Under the pieces are notes generated by a model. It was not told the origin of the DNA. It did not search any database and saw only the letters and a list, made by a program, of their open reading frames with translations. From contig CM075943.1 in NCBI GenBank assembly GCA_038030265.1, positions 21,452,001 through 21,516,000 on the forward strand: a DNA stretch of 64,000 bases. The letters run 5' to 3'. A program made the position numbers and the translations under genes. Positions 1 to 10,139 of the stretch are shown here, piece by piece (position 1 is the stretch's first letter; each line of letters begins with the position of its first letter). Source of the DNA: Corythucha ciliata (taxonomy: Eukaryota; Arthropoda; Insecta; Hemiptera; Tingidae).

Positions 1-360
1 TAGCCGTGAATTAGCGATTTTTCTGAATTTTTGCGGTGAATTCGTGTTTTTCCTGGTTATAACCACTAATTAACTATTTTTCTCCATTTCATCCATGATT
101 TAGCACGTTTTCTTAATTTTAGCTTCGAAATGAGCGATTTTTTTTCGCGTTCAGCTGAGAATTAGCGTTTTTTTCTCAGTTTGAGCCTCGATCTTACCTT
201 AGAAGCCGAAAATTGTAGTTTCCATATACTTCTAGCCTTTAATTAGCGTTTTTCTGTACTTTATACGCGGAAGCTTTAAGGAAACTTTAGCCTCAAAGTA
301 GTTTAGTATTTTTCTTAATTTCAGCTGTCATTTAGCACTTTTTCTCACTTCAGTCCGTGA
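1..360 (-). repeat. Family A minisatellite array, reverse orientation
   Basis: Degenerate tandem copies of a ~30-bp unit read here as the complement: GAATTAGCG, then TTTTTCTCAATTTTAGCC, then CGTGAATTAGCG. About a dozen copies are visible, diverged by substitutions and small indels. The array runs off the left edge of the window and stops abruptly near 360, where a non-repetitive module begins and the same family restarts in the opposite orientation. Confidence 0.85.
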
Positions 361-362
361 AT

Positions 363-600
363 CAGTAGCGTACCGAGATAGGGCGAGGGGACTCCCAAAT
401 AGCTTAAAGGTGGAAAAATGAGAACCAATTTTTAGGTTCTATGTTCATGTATGTGGGCGAAAACGAGTTTTTGGCATGCGGTTGGACAGCGATATTGGCT
501 CCTTTACGAATAGAACGTTGTAGGTGATCAACAAGCAGACTTAATATTCAATTTAGCCCACGAAAGCGCTTTTCTGAAGGCTCAAATTGAGAGAGAACGC
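363..600 (+). repeat. Conserved head module preceding a family A array (copy 1)
   Basis: Begins CAGTAGCGTACC, resembling hAT-type ends (CAGTGGCG), and continues with AGCTTAAAGGTGGAAAAATG, GCGGTTGGACAGCGA, TTGGCTCCTTT, GAATAGAACGTT, GGTGATCA and AGCCCACGAAAGCGC before merging into the tandem array. The same words in the same order recur at 34,287-34,560, and parts recur at 9,925-10,135 and 51,968-52,080. That order shared between loci is what marks it as part of a dispersed element. Assignment to hAT is inference from the terminal motif. Confidence 0.7.
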
Positions 601-1185
601 AGCCTTCACGGCTAAAATGGAGAAAATACGCTGCTCCCCAATTTTTGTTTTTGTTTTTTTGTCCTTGAGCGGATAAAGATGAGAAGGCACACTAATATGC
701 TGTTCTTGCGGGCAAAAACGCAGCAAAAAGCTTGGTGGCTAAAACTGTTGAAAAGCGTTCATTTGCTGTAACTCGATGAAACATCCAGACCGAAATTGAG
801 AAAAAATACCTGATTCGCGGTGTATAGATACCGTTTTATTGCTAAAATGAAGAAAAACGCTAATTTGCTGTTCTTTGGTAAAATTGAGACGAGACCCAGT
901 TTTGCTTATATGTTTTAAGCGCTAAAATGCAAAAAAGGCAAAAAAAGGCTTAAAATAAGGCAAGAAAACCCGCTAAGACAATACGACGCTGGACGGCTAT
1001 AATTGAGAAAAATGACTAATTCGCAACTGAAGTTGCAAAAAATCGCCCATTCATGGATAAAAAAGTAAAAAGCTACTCCATTCGCAGCTAATTTGTTGAA
1101 ACATGCTCATTCACGACTGAAATTCGAATGATTAGAAAAATATCAAATTCGCTAATGAAATTGACAAAAAGCGCTAAGTAGCGCC

Positions 1186-2021
1186 TATACGGGTGGTCGG
1201 TTTTGAGTAGCAAAAAAAACAATTGGGTAATAGTACACCAAAAATGGGATAAACAAGTCCTATTCGGATAGTGGCCTATCTCTTTTTGTGTTCGAGTAAT
1301 ATTTTTTTTAGTGATTTTTAGGCGCAACTGTACTTTTCAACGAAAAACTGCTATTTCTCCGCTTCTACATCACTGTTTTTCAAAAGTAATGGCAGTTTTG
1401 TAATCTACGGAAAATTTTCTATGGGAGGAATGCAAAATCAATATTCTAAATGGTCAAAAGCGCCTAAAAACGTAACGTTTTCGTTGCGTCAATGCTAACA
1501 AACAAACAATTTGACTTCAAAAAACAATTTACTGTGTCGCCAAAAATTGCTTCACACGTTGTCAAGCGTCATAAAAACTTCTCCGTTTTCCCAACTTTCC
1601 AACGGTGTACTCGAAAGTGGAATTATCTCCCTCCTTTGACAACAAAATTCGAAAAGAAGCGAAAAAGTCATACATTTTGGGCTAAAAATGTGAATGATAA
1701 CAGGTGCCAAAATTCATTTGAATTGCTCTCTTTCTTGAGAAATCCAAGCTCTGGCATAGTAAAAATTAAAATAATATTGCATTTTTGCATTGAAGAATAA
1801 ACAACAATAGTATAATAAACAAAAGTGAAGTAGAAGCTGAGAAATAGCAGGTTTTCGTTGAAAAATACAGTTGCGCCTAAAAATCACTAAAAAAAAAAAT
1901 ATTACTCGAAAACAAAAAGAGATAGGCCACTATCCGAATAGGACTTTTTTATCCCATTTTCGGTCTACTATTACCCAATTTTTTTTTTTTTTTTGCTACT
2001 CAAAACCGACCACCCTGTATA
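1186..2021. mobile_element. Non-autonomous TIR transposon, Tc1/mariner-like ends, 836 bp
   Basis: The two ends are inverted copies: 1186-1380 matches the reverse complement of about 1821-2021 over roughly 195 bp with few mismatches. Both ends read TATAC(A)GGGTGGTCGGTTTTG, so a TA target site followed by a terminus like CAGGGTGG is plausible, as in Tc1/mariner elements. The 440-bp interior contains a 102-codon frame (1492-1800, +) that resembles no family I know and lacks a DDE signature. I read the element as a MITE inserted into the family A array. Confidence 0.8.
1492..1800 (+). other. Open frame inside the TIR element, probably not coding
   Basis: A 102-codon frame rich in Lys, Phe and Asn lies entirely between the inverted ends of the 836-bp element. 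It has no recognisable domain, catalytic motif, signal peptide or membrane segment. Autonomous Tc1/mariner transposases are about 340 residues, so this cannot be an intact one. Composition matches surrounding AT-rich DNA, and the most likely explanation is chance. Confidence 0.2.
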
Positions 2022-2599
2022 AAGTTGGAACAATCCTATTTCGTGACACAACTGAAATGAATCGCTAAAATTGTGAAAAATCCGATAATTTGCGGATGCA
2101 TGAAGTATAGAAAAAAAGGTTAATTCGCAGACACAGATGAAAAAACAAAAAAATGGCACAAATCCGAGGCTTCTTATGGCGACCTAAAACTGGGCCTAAA
2201 ACTGAGAAAAGCGCTAATCCATATCTAAAATTTGAAAAAAATGTTAATGCGGGGCAAAAAAAGTTCATACACCGCTAATTTCCGGCCTATTGAGAAAAAT
2301 CACTAATTAGCGCGGCTGAAATTAACGAAAAATGATATGCTTTCACCGAAAAAGTGCTAATTCACTTCTGAAAATCGCTGATTTGCTGCAAAATCGGGGA
2401 AAACTTCAATTCATGGCAAAAATTGGGAAAACCCTAACATGGGGAGAAAACGCTACTTCGCGGCTAAAATTGAGGAAAATCGCCGATTCACGGATGTAGA
2501 GGGAATGTTCTGTACATCACGGCAATTAAAATTTGAAAAAAGTCCAATTTTCGATTATTTTATAGTTTTGAAATATTCTTAAATCAAATGCGCTTCCTA

Positions 2600-2725
2600 G
2601 GTCATTATTTATCGTCAACCTCTCCCCACCCCGGATTTTGCTAGACGCGCCCTAAAGACACACGGCCACACGGCGCCCCCGGGCGGTCGCCAGGCTCGCC
2701 CCCCTCCCCTTAAAGCCGGCACTTA
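2600..2725 (+). repeat. GC-rich block closing the family A array
   Basis: After the last recognisable 30-bp unit, composition changes sharply to GC-rich with CCCC tracts and GGCGCCCCCGGGCGGTCGCC, then returns to AT-rich unique DNA. GC-rich blocks sit at the edges of other family A arrays too (11,971-12,052; 58,246-58,320; 34,300-34,350; 51,990-52,025). I interpret it as an element end, but no matching inverted end was located. Confidence 0.4.
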
Positions 2726-4096
2726 CACTAATGAGAAATGACATTCCCGAGTACTACTGCAAAATTGGCAAGCACTGTCACCCCGGATGCGTCCTTAATG
2801 TTGTACATAACAAATTGGATTTCATCATTTTGAAATTGTATTCAATAGTCAATAGAGGTATTCATGCTCGGAAGTTTAACATATGTTATGGACGTAAACT
2901 CGTTATTTCGTATTTTTTGTGTTCAGTTTCTCCGTTTCTATGGCCTACACCCATCTGTTCGGAATTTAGCAAATAACATATACAAGGTTTAACATTTTTC
3001 ATGAATACCCCTAATGTGTAAATTTTCCGGAATAATAAGAATTCTTGTCAGCATGGTGCAAGAATTTATAACATGTATGACTATGCAATAGAAAAAGTAA
3101 AAACTATTAGACTATGAAATATGCGAGAAAAAAACCTAAGGTGACATGTCTGATGGGAGGACTATTTCCCAAAGTGAAATGAAGACCCTCTTTTCAACGT
3201 CGGTATTCAAGGATTGTTCCCAGGGAACAAGAACGGATCCACGTCAAGTCCAGAATGATCCGCTCGCCTTACATTCCTGTGCACTGACATGTTCGCGTTC
3301 CTTTTTGGTGTCAACAATCACCGGGTGTGAGATAAACAATCAGTTGGAGAGAAGGAAAACAGCGGGCGCAGAAAGGGAAATGAGGACGAAGGAGATCTGA
3401 GAGAGAGTGATGAACATGGGGGGGAGGGGGACAAAATGAGGTTTGTGATATGTGTACGTGCGATGTAGTTGACAGGATTTCGCAATAGAGGAACTTCTGT
3501 TAAAAGACACAGGAGAGGGTGAAAGCCTCTCTTTAGAACAAACCCCATGTGATGAGCTCTGCAAGGCTGTTAGAAGATTGTGTGTGAGTGTACAAGATAG
3601 GGGATGAGAGCGAGCGATGTACATAGAAGGAAATGGCAAAGACTCTCCCGGAAGGGAGCGGGGGATAGTCGTATAGTCGAATGACAAAACCTCGCATGCA
3701 CATGCTAGATCCCCTATCACTAGTTATTCCTCATTTTATAATGACCGGCTAATTCCCTACCCCCGCTTGAGTGTTTGCAAGCTTCAGTGAATCAAATGTG
3801 AAATACACAAGGGACGAAGCGTCGGAAAAGGGATGGTCTGATATGGAGAAACAGTAGGAATTACAGCCCAACGCATAATCCTTCGCTCTTCCTTCTCGTC
3901 TCTTCTCTTATACGATTACACACACAAACCTTAATTAATTGGAGTAAAAGGGAGCAGGCCCTCTGCAATTAGTCCTGTAGGCTCAACCAGTTGAAGTAAT
4001 TACGATTCTCAGAAGTGTCGTTATTCGCGTTTAAGGTTTCTTCGTAATAACTATAGTAATTAAATTCAAACATGGTACATATTATGAGCTTTCTGT
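2726..4096. other. AT-rich stretch without recognised genes
   Basis: Unique-looking DNA. Overlapping frames at 3146-3400 (+), 3318-3548 (-) and 3340-3720 (-, 126 codons) share one purine-rich segment (about 3340-3620, GAGAG and GGGGA words). They have no recognisable domain. I see no tandem repeat or inverted repeat of note. Confidence 0.5.
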
Positions 4097-4320
4097 AAGA
4101 CCGTTTCACTTGAGATTTTGGAATCCGATTCCCGTATCGAGGATATTAAAAATACTCTACAGTCAAGGCGCTCCTTCACACTTATAGATTCCGGAATCGC
4201 ATATACTTTTAGCATCCGATTCCGAAATCTTAAGTGTGAATGAGCGCGTTTGCCGCATTGTATTTTTAGTATCCTCGATTCGGGAATTGGATACCGGAAT
4301 CCCAAGTGTGAAAGCTCCCT
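4097..4320. mobile_element. Fold-back MITE with nested inverted repeats
   Basis: Outer arms: 4097-4155 pairs with the reverse complement of 4259-4320 (shared words TTTCACACTTG, ATTCCCG, TATCGAGGATA, TTAAAAATAC or TAAAAATAC). Inside lies a second inverted repeat, 4168-4199 against 4216-4247, with arms starting GCGCTC and TTCACACTT. The related word GTGTGAATGAGCCC at 37,479-37,492 suggests another fragment of the family. Length, lack of coding and hairpin form fit a MITE; the superfamily is not clear because no target-site duplication is obvious. Confidence 0.7.
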
Positions 4321-7300
4321 AAGGCAGTCTGAATTTTTTAAAATGTTGTGTATACCCAAGTACCCAAAACTGCCCACGTGTGAAATTTGGTTCACCTTCA
4401 ACCTCCATTGCACCTTCAAGGGCAATCAAACGAATAAGTGCGCAGCATAATTGCGTTAACTCATTGTTAGCTTGGACAGAAAGAATGACGGAATGTCCCA
4501 CCAGCGGTTCTCCATTATACGATATTTTGATTAATAAAACAGAAAGAGCATGATGGCGTAAGTTCATGAGGGGTTTTGGGGGTTGTAGAAAAGCGTGGTA
4601 ATATAAACATATATTACTTGTTGGTGCCTCGCAGACTGCCTCCGCTGACTCACCCTATTTTCCCTTTTTCCCTCCGAACCCCCTCCTGACCCATCACCAT
4701 TTAGAAACGGATCGATCCAACCAATGAACAGAAGCATCAAACAAGTTTCTCGAAAAAGCGAGCCTTGGAAACGTGGGAGTTGATAATAAAAATCCCATAA
4801 ACTAAGCCCCTAGGACTATCGCATTCATCCAATACTTCAGCTACGACGTCAGAACCCTCCAAGACATCCTTGTTCGTCCGCTTTAAGGGCTTGGAAATAA
4901 TTCCCCCCTTCCCCACCCATTACTGTTTTTATCTTTTTTTCTCCCCAACCGTGAGTTATTGTTATCAGAAGACCTTATTTCCATTCCACTGAGTTCTCCC
5001 AGCAGTGACGGTCATTCTTAGTTATAAATAATAATTGTGATCGCAGCGAGGAAAAAATAGGAGAGAAGTAAAAAACCTTCATATACAACAAAAATGGCTT
5101 ACGTCAGAATACGGGCAAGAGTCTTCTGAAGAAGAAATAATGTAATTATTTTTTAGACGCCTGTGTGTACTGGAAAGGATGAATGGGCGGCGGGGAGGAA
5201 GAAAAGTGCTGAGATTGAAGTAATAAACAGTCTCAGATCTCGAAACAAGCAGACGTGAGCTGAAGCGGAGGAAGAGAGAGAAAAAAATCCGAAGCAATCT
5301 TGTGCTTAGCCTGCCCCCATTCTCTATATATCTCATTTTTATCACGTCAATTAATGAGGCCCCTTCAAACATTGTATTCATTCAACCACAAATGGCGTGG
5401 GCCATCATACAAGTCCTACACACTTCCTCACTAACCGTGTCATGGAACAGGACAGTTGCCTGTGTAAACTGGATTGAACATGTCAACTTTTCGAACAAAA
5501 ATGGTCAGTGCGTAGGATTTCAAGCCTAAAAAATACACTCGTTTTGATTGAACGCGTCAGTAACACAACCACTTAATCGGAACAGTAAAAACTCTGAACG
5601 TATCTCGTTTTTTCCACTTTTTTTGCTGCTATTGTCAGAATCTAATTTTTGTTTTCCAATTCCAGGCTGCTTTCAATTTTTTAATTAATGTGTCAATAGA
5701 AATATCACGGAAAGGGATTGCGTTCAATAGTAAAATGTGAGTTTATTCGTATTTCCAAAGAACGCCCCTTTTATTTAGATGTGGTCAATCCCTGCTTGGG
5801 ACTGATCAGAATTTTCGGCACGTTACATATTTCCAAAGTGCTGGTCCGTATTCCCTTATTGAATGTTCAAGAAAGAAAGGGCTCTCCATACAACATCGTT
5901 CGACGATAAAATTTTATGATCGATAAATAAAGCTAAAGACAAAGCACACACAGTTGGAGGAGGAATTGAAGTCAATCAGCTCCGATTGTTTTCCTTGAAG
6001 AACCTCGGAAGTGTAGTATCATTTCTTTCTTTTACTTTTTGCAAGAATTCTTTCACTATTTGTGTAAATATGTACTCTGTTTCTTTTAAGCGATTTTATA
6101 GTAAACACATATATAAATAATTTAACGTTGAATGGTTTGTAAAGGCGGGTAATCCTCTATCTCGATAGTCGTTAGCCGCAACAATTATTCCAGCCCGATC
6201 CTTTTTTAATAATAATAATAATAATAATGATTCAACAGTCTGTTTCTTTACTTAGCGCTAACTAGGTTACAGCACTAACACGTGATAAATGTGAGGGGAG
6301 GCTTAATCACGATCAGTTTGGAGAATGAAATATGAATTTTTAAGTCTGGATGATGTCAAAGAAGCGGCGGCGGAGAGAAGTCAGCAAAAGTATAGTAATC
6401 GAATCGATGCTCATGAAATTACCCTCTCAAAGTTATTGGGAATGCAATATGTTTCCGAGTTGAAACTTAACTTGAAAGTTAAAAGTTCTAATCAAACGGG
6501 ACTCCTGATTTGTCCGCAGATTCCCTCGAGTATTTTCCAATAAAATGGGCCTTTCATGTTAAACTAACCTCTACAGACATTTCAAGTATAAGCCTTCAGG
6601 GCATTAATATTCGAATAAATGAAGATATATGTACAGTATAGAAACAAAAATCTAATCATGATAACCGAAATGAGTTACTTTTACTTACAATCAGTTAACT
6701 TTGAATTTTAAAAAGAGACAGAGGGGATCATCAGAAGAAACATCGTCTGTTTTGAGGTCGGTCTAAATAATAGAGGGCCGCATTCATGGAGAGGACGAAA
6801 ACCCCTTGGAACTCCCTGCCGCGTGACGTTCTGAAAAAAAAGGGGGCCCAATGCTATGTCATCCTTTCCCATTCAAGTATTGTGTATTTCAAAAACACAC
6901 CTGTCGTTTTAACTCTGTTTTGCCCTCCTACCCTCGCACAATCATACCATCTCACCCACCTATCGCACCTATTGCGTGCAGTCCATCTGTCTTCTACTTC
7001 ACAATTTTGTCATCCAATACATGCTCCAAAGTCAGAAGTTAATTCTATATTTTACGGAGTGTGTTGAATATTTTTTCCATCACTCGAATGCTCCGATTTT
7101 TTTGTCGTAAACAAGCGTACTGAGAAAATGACATGTAATGGTTTCATTCAACTATGAAGAACTGGCAATAGTAATTATACGGAAATCAATAAGTTCAGAC
7201 GTAATAAACGATCATTGGTGTCCAAAACTCGACAATTGCGAGTTCTCGGTCTTTTCAATTTTGGATGGACCCGCCAGCCAATACAAATCTACCCGCAATG

Positions 7301-7689
7301 CACTTGTTAGGGGGGGGGGGGGTTTACCTACCAACGTTCAATTTATGAAATCCAATGTTTTTCAATCGGCTAATTTAGTCTTTTGTGGTATCTGAGCGAC
7401 TGTGAAATTCAAGATTTCCCCTGCGCTATTTTTTTCAAGAATTACTGGAATTCCTCAACAAGAGTCAATGTAATTCTTCAACAAGCATTACTGGAATTCT
7501 TCAACAAACCACCTCACGTGAGCACATACTATACTATCTAGTTAGGTGCGCATGAGCACAAGGAATCTGCAGCTTTCACCCACATTCATCTGCACATTTC
7601 AATTTTGCGAACCTGGCACGTCAGAAATCAATTTCAAGCGGTTGCTTCCCTAAAAAAAGACAACTTCATCTCATACATTTTTGTCCAAA
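4321..7689. other. AT-rich unique stretch, one AAT microsatellite
   Basis: No recognised gene. A short (AAT)n tract lies near 6208-6228. Frames at 5079-5381 (-), 5302-5529 (+), 6325-6543 (+) and 7138-7395 (+) are isolated and match no family I recognise. A 13-G run sits at 7310-7322. Near 7430-7505 the phrase GGAATTCTTCAACAA or a close variant repeats three times at ~23-bp spacing. No transposon end was convincingly paired here. Confidence 0.5.
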
Positions 7690-8380
7690 GCTTAAATTTT
7701 TAGCGTTTTCGTTCATTCGGACTTATAAAAAAAACACTATCTTGCAGGGTTGGTCCATTCAAAAGTAATTTCACGATGATCTCTCACCAAAAAAAGCAAT
7801 TTCGTAGTTTTCGCTGCATGCAAAACCAAATATCGCGCTGCTGACGCATTCAAAAAGCAATTTCGCTGCGTTGCCTCATCTTAAAGTGCAATTTCATGGG
7901 TCTGACGCATTTTCCAAACCAAAATGTCGTCTATTTAAAACAAATTTAGAGGGATGAAACAGGGGAAAAACGATTTCGCTGGTTTAGGCCACTCAAAACT
8001 CCGATTTGGAGCGTCTGACTTTTCAAAACTAAATTTTCACGGAGTTTCGCTCGCTCGAACCCAATTGCACGGGGCTGCATTACCTGAAAGAACAACATTT
8101 TGAGGGGGTTCTTTCATCGCCAAATGTTTAAAATCCAAATTTCGTGCTGCTGATTCATTCAGAAGGTCATTTCGGGAAATTTCTATTCGAAAACAAATTT
8201 CACGGGGCTGGGTCGCCCAAAAAAAGAACATTTCGCAGGTTTCACTGCATCAATAACAAGATTGCGCGCTTTCTGTCCTTTCAAAAAGCCATTTTGTGCG
8301 ACTTGGCTCCTCAAAATAACTAATAGCGCTGGTTTGACTCATTAAAAAAAAAAATCAATTTCGGGGTTTTAGCTCTTTCA
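7690..8380 (+). repeat. Family G minisatellite array
   Basis: Degenerate units of about 33-35 bp built on AATTTCGCGGGG, TTGGCTCATTC and AAAAACCAA. About 20 diverged copies can be followed, for example around 7795, 7855, 8030, 8190 and 8290. The same family reappears at 9400-9560 and 15,600-15,830. Small open frames on the minus strand here are by-products of the repeat. Confidence 0.7.
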
Positions 8381-9059
8381 TCACCAATTTTTATGGATCT
8401 ATGATGCTTGATAATGATTTTCCGTTTGGTATAGTATGGTCGCTTGTGGAGGGGGCCCTTCATCATGTAGGAGGGGTGGTGGGCAGCCCTGAGCATTGTG
8501 TTTCTCAAATAGGTCTTGAGTCACCTCAAAACTGAAAAAGCACGCTCAACAGAAGCTCAAGAAACGGGCAAAGAAGACGTGTTTGATTCATTTGGGGCAA
8601 GGAGGACAATTTCACATGATTAGAACAGTTGAGGTGTGGAGGGGCTAAGTCCCTACAGACGCTTATTAAATCCACCAATGTGCAGGGTTGCCATATTGGG
8701 CTACTAACCCCGCGTTTTAGGCTAAATCTGTCTAATGGAGGCTACTTCACGGTTAAAATCGAGAAAAAGCGACAATCCGATATTCGGGCTATTTGAATGA
8801 ACTGAATAAGTTCAGGCCTACTTGCCTAAAACAGAAATCATTTATGTACTAGACTTACCCACTGGTGAAAATTCAAGGGTTCTCGTGGGTGGGTGGGAGC
8901 TCAATTAAACATCGTGAGAGGATCAAACCCTATTTTAACTGCGGAAAGGCCATTAAAAAGTGCGGTTTTTCCGGAATAATAGGATCCTGATGGCATATCA
9001 TGGGCGTACGTATGCTTCGGGGGGGAGGAGGGGGGCTAAAATAAGTATTTCCACGGTAA
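8381..9059. other. Mixed repeat debris between arrays
   Basis: Contains a GC-rich stretch near 8445-8490, a possible transposon-end phrase CAGGGTTGCCATATTGG at 8684-8700, a few family A-like words (GGTTAAAATCGAGAAAAAGC near 8752-8771) and a G-rich tract at 9020-9033. No coding potential recognised. Confidence 0.4.
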
Positions 9060-9290
9060 ACCTGTCGGGGACGGTCATATTTTGTTTGGCAGCCAAGTTT
9101 TCTCAAGAATGATTTGTGGATTCTTGGGTACCACGTTCGATTTTATACATTATTTTATACATATACAAGGGTCGACACTCTTGTCGAAATCACCACCCCA
9201 CCCTTCCATCAAATCGTGCGTGGCAACCAAGAATCCAACAATCATTTTCGAGAAAACTTGGATGCTTTACGAAAGGTACCCGCCTCCGAT
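9060..9290. mobile_element. Fold-back repeat (MITE-like)
   Basis: 9093-9142 (CCAAGTTTTCTC, GGATTCTTGG, CCACGTTCGATTTT) pairs with the reverse complement of 9209-9261 (same words with a few changes: TTGCCACGCACGATTT). Weaker pairing extends outward to about 9065 and 9290. The loop is about 65 bp. Open frames on both strands here mirror each other because of the inverted repeat and are not genes. Confidence 0.65.
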
Positions 9291-9399
9291 AATCATCCAT
9301 GTGGGCTAAAGCTGTAAATAATGAAGCCAAATACGATGACTGATGACGGGGTCGGAGAATGCTCCAGAACAAATAGAATAAATACATGGTACCTACCTA

Positions 9400-9560
9400 T
9401 GGCTTTTCAAACAAACAATTTCACGGGGCTTATAGGCGTTGAAAACACATCTTGATGGGTTGGCTCTTCAAAAAACTAATAAACTAGCGAGCTCGGCTTA
9501 CAAAACCAATTTCACGGGTTCGGCTCTTTAAAAAAAAAAAAGTTTCACATGTTTATTCTT
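9400..9560 (+). repeat. Family G minisatellite, short block
   Basis: A few units with AATTTCACGGGG, GGTTGGCTCTTCAAAAA and CCAATTTCACGGGTTCGGCT. Same family as 7690-8380, separated from it by the fold-back repeat and other debris. Confidence 0.6.
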
Positions 9561-9924
9561 GAAACGTGTACCTAACCCGATACCCGAAATTTTCCAAGCT
9601 GATTAATCAGTCGCACAGCCAGCAGTGCGTCTTACAGAAAAATAGTCGATCGTGGTGATGGGCACTCACAGAAAATGTGGGGGTAAAATTGAGTTTAAAG
9701 GGCGCGAGCTGGAGTCAAAATGACTGCTACGAGAGAGCTCTTGGGATGCCCTATGGTCGGTGGTATGCAATGGATCTTGGGGGATCCCCAAGGCAGCGCG
9801 GCGGTTTTTCTGCTTCGTAGAACCCGCGGTTCCAAGATTGTATTAAAGCGCGTACGCGGACAGACCCTTGTTTTTGTTGCGTTAGCCCCTCGAAAAGCTT
9901 ATATGTATACGGATAAATGAGGAT

Positions 9925-10139
9925 TTTTAGGTTATCCATGGATGTAGGTATGTGAAGAGGTCGAACGGTTGGACAGCAATTTGGCGACTTTCTACGAATT
10001 TAAGTCCTCCAGTTGTAAGTTCTCCAGGTCGTAAGTCTATACGACCTGGAGAATACAAAGTTGCAAGAAATATCAGGAAAGAGTGTGGGCTGAATATTCG
10101 ACTGAGCCTTCGAAAGCGCTATTCTGGTGGCTCAAATTG
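9925..10139 (+). repeat. Head module preceding a family A array (copy 2, partial)
   Basis: Carries GATTTTTAGGTTA, CGAACGGTTGGACAGC, TTTGGCGACTTTCTACGA, TTTAAGTCC, GAATATTCGA and GAGCC-TTCGAAAGCGC in the same order as the head at 363-600 and 34,287-34,560. The outermost part is not recognisable, and the GC-richer DNA at 9700-9890 upstream may be foreign. It feeds directly into the array that follows. Confidence 0.6.

Larger units (their letters stand above)
541..2560 (+). repeat. Family A minisatellite array, interrupted by a TIR element
   Basis: Tandem ~30-bp units with the core words GCTAATTCGCGGCTAAAA and TTGAGAAAAA. Copies are diverged but easy to follow from 580 to 1185 and again from 2040 to 2560. 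The gap is the inverted-repeat element at 1186-2021, so the array is older than that insertion. No open reading frame here is credible as protein. Confidence 0.85.
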
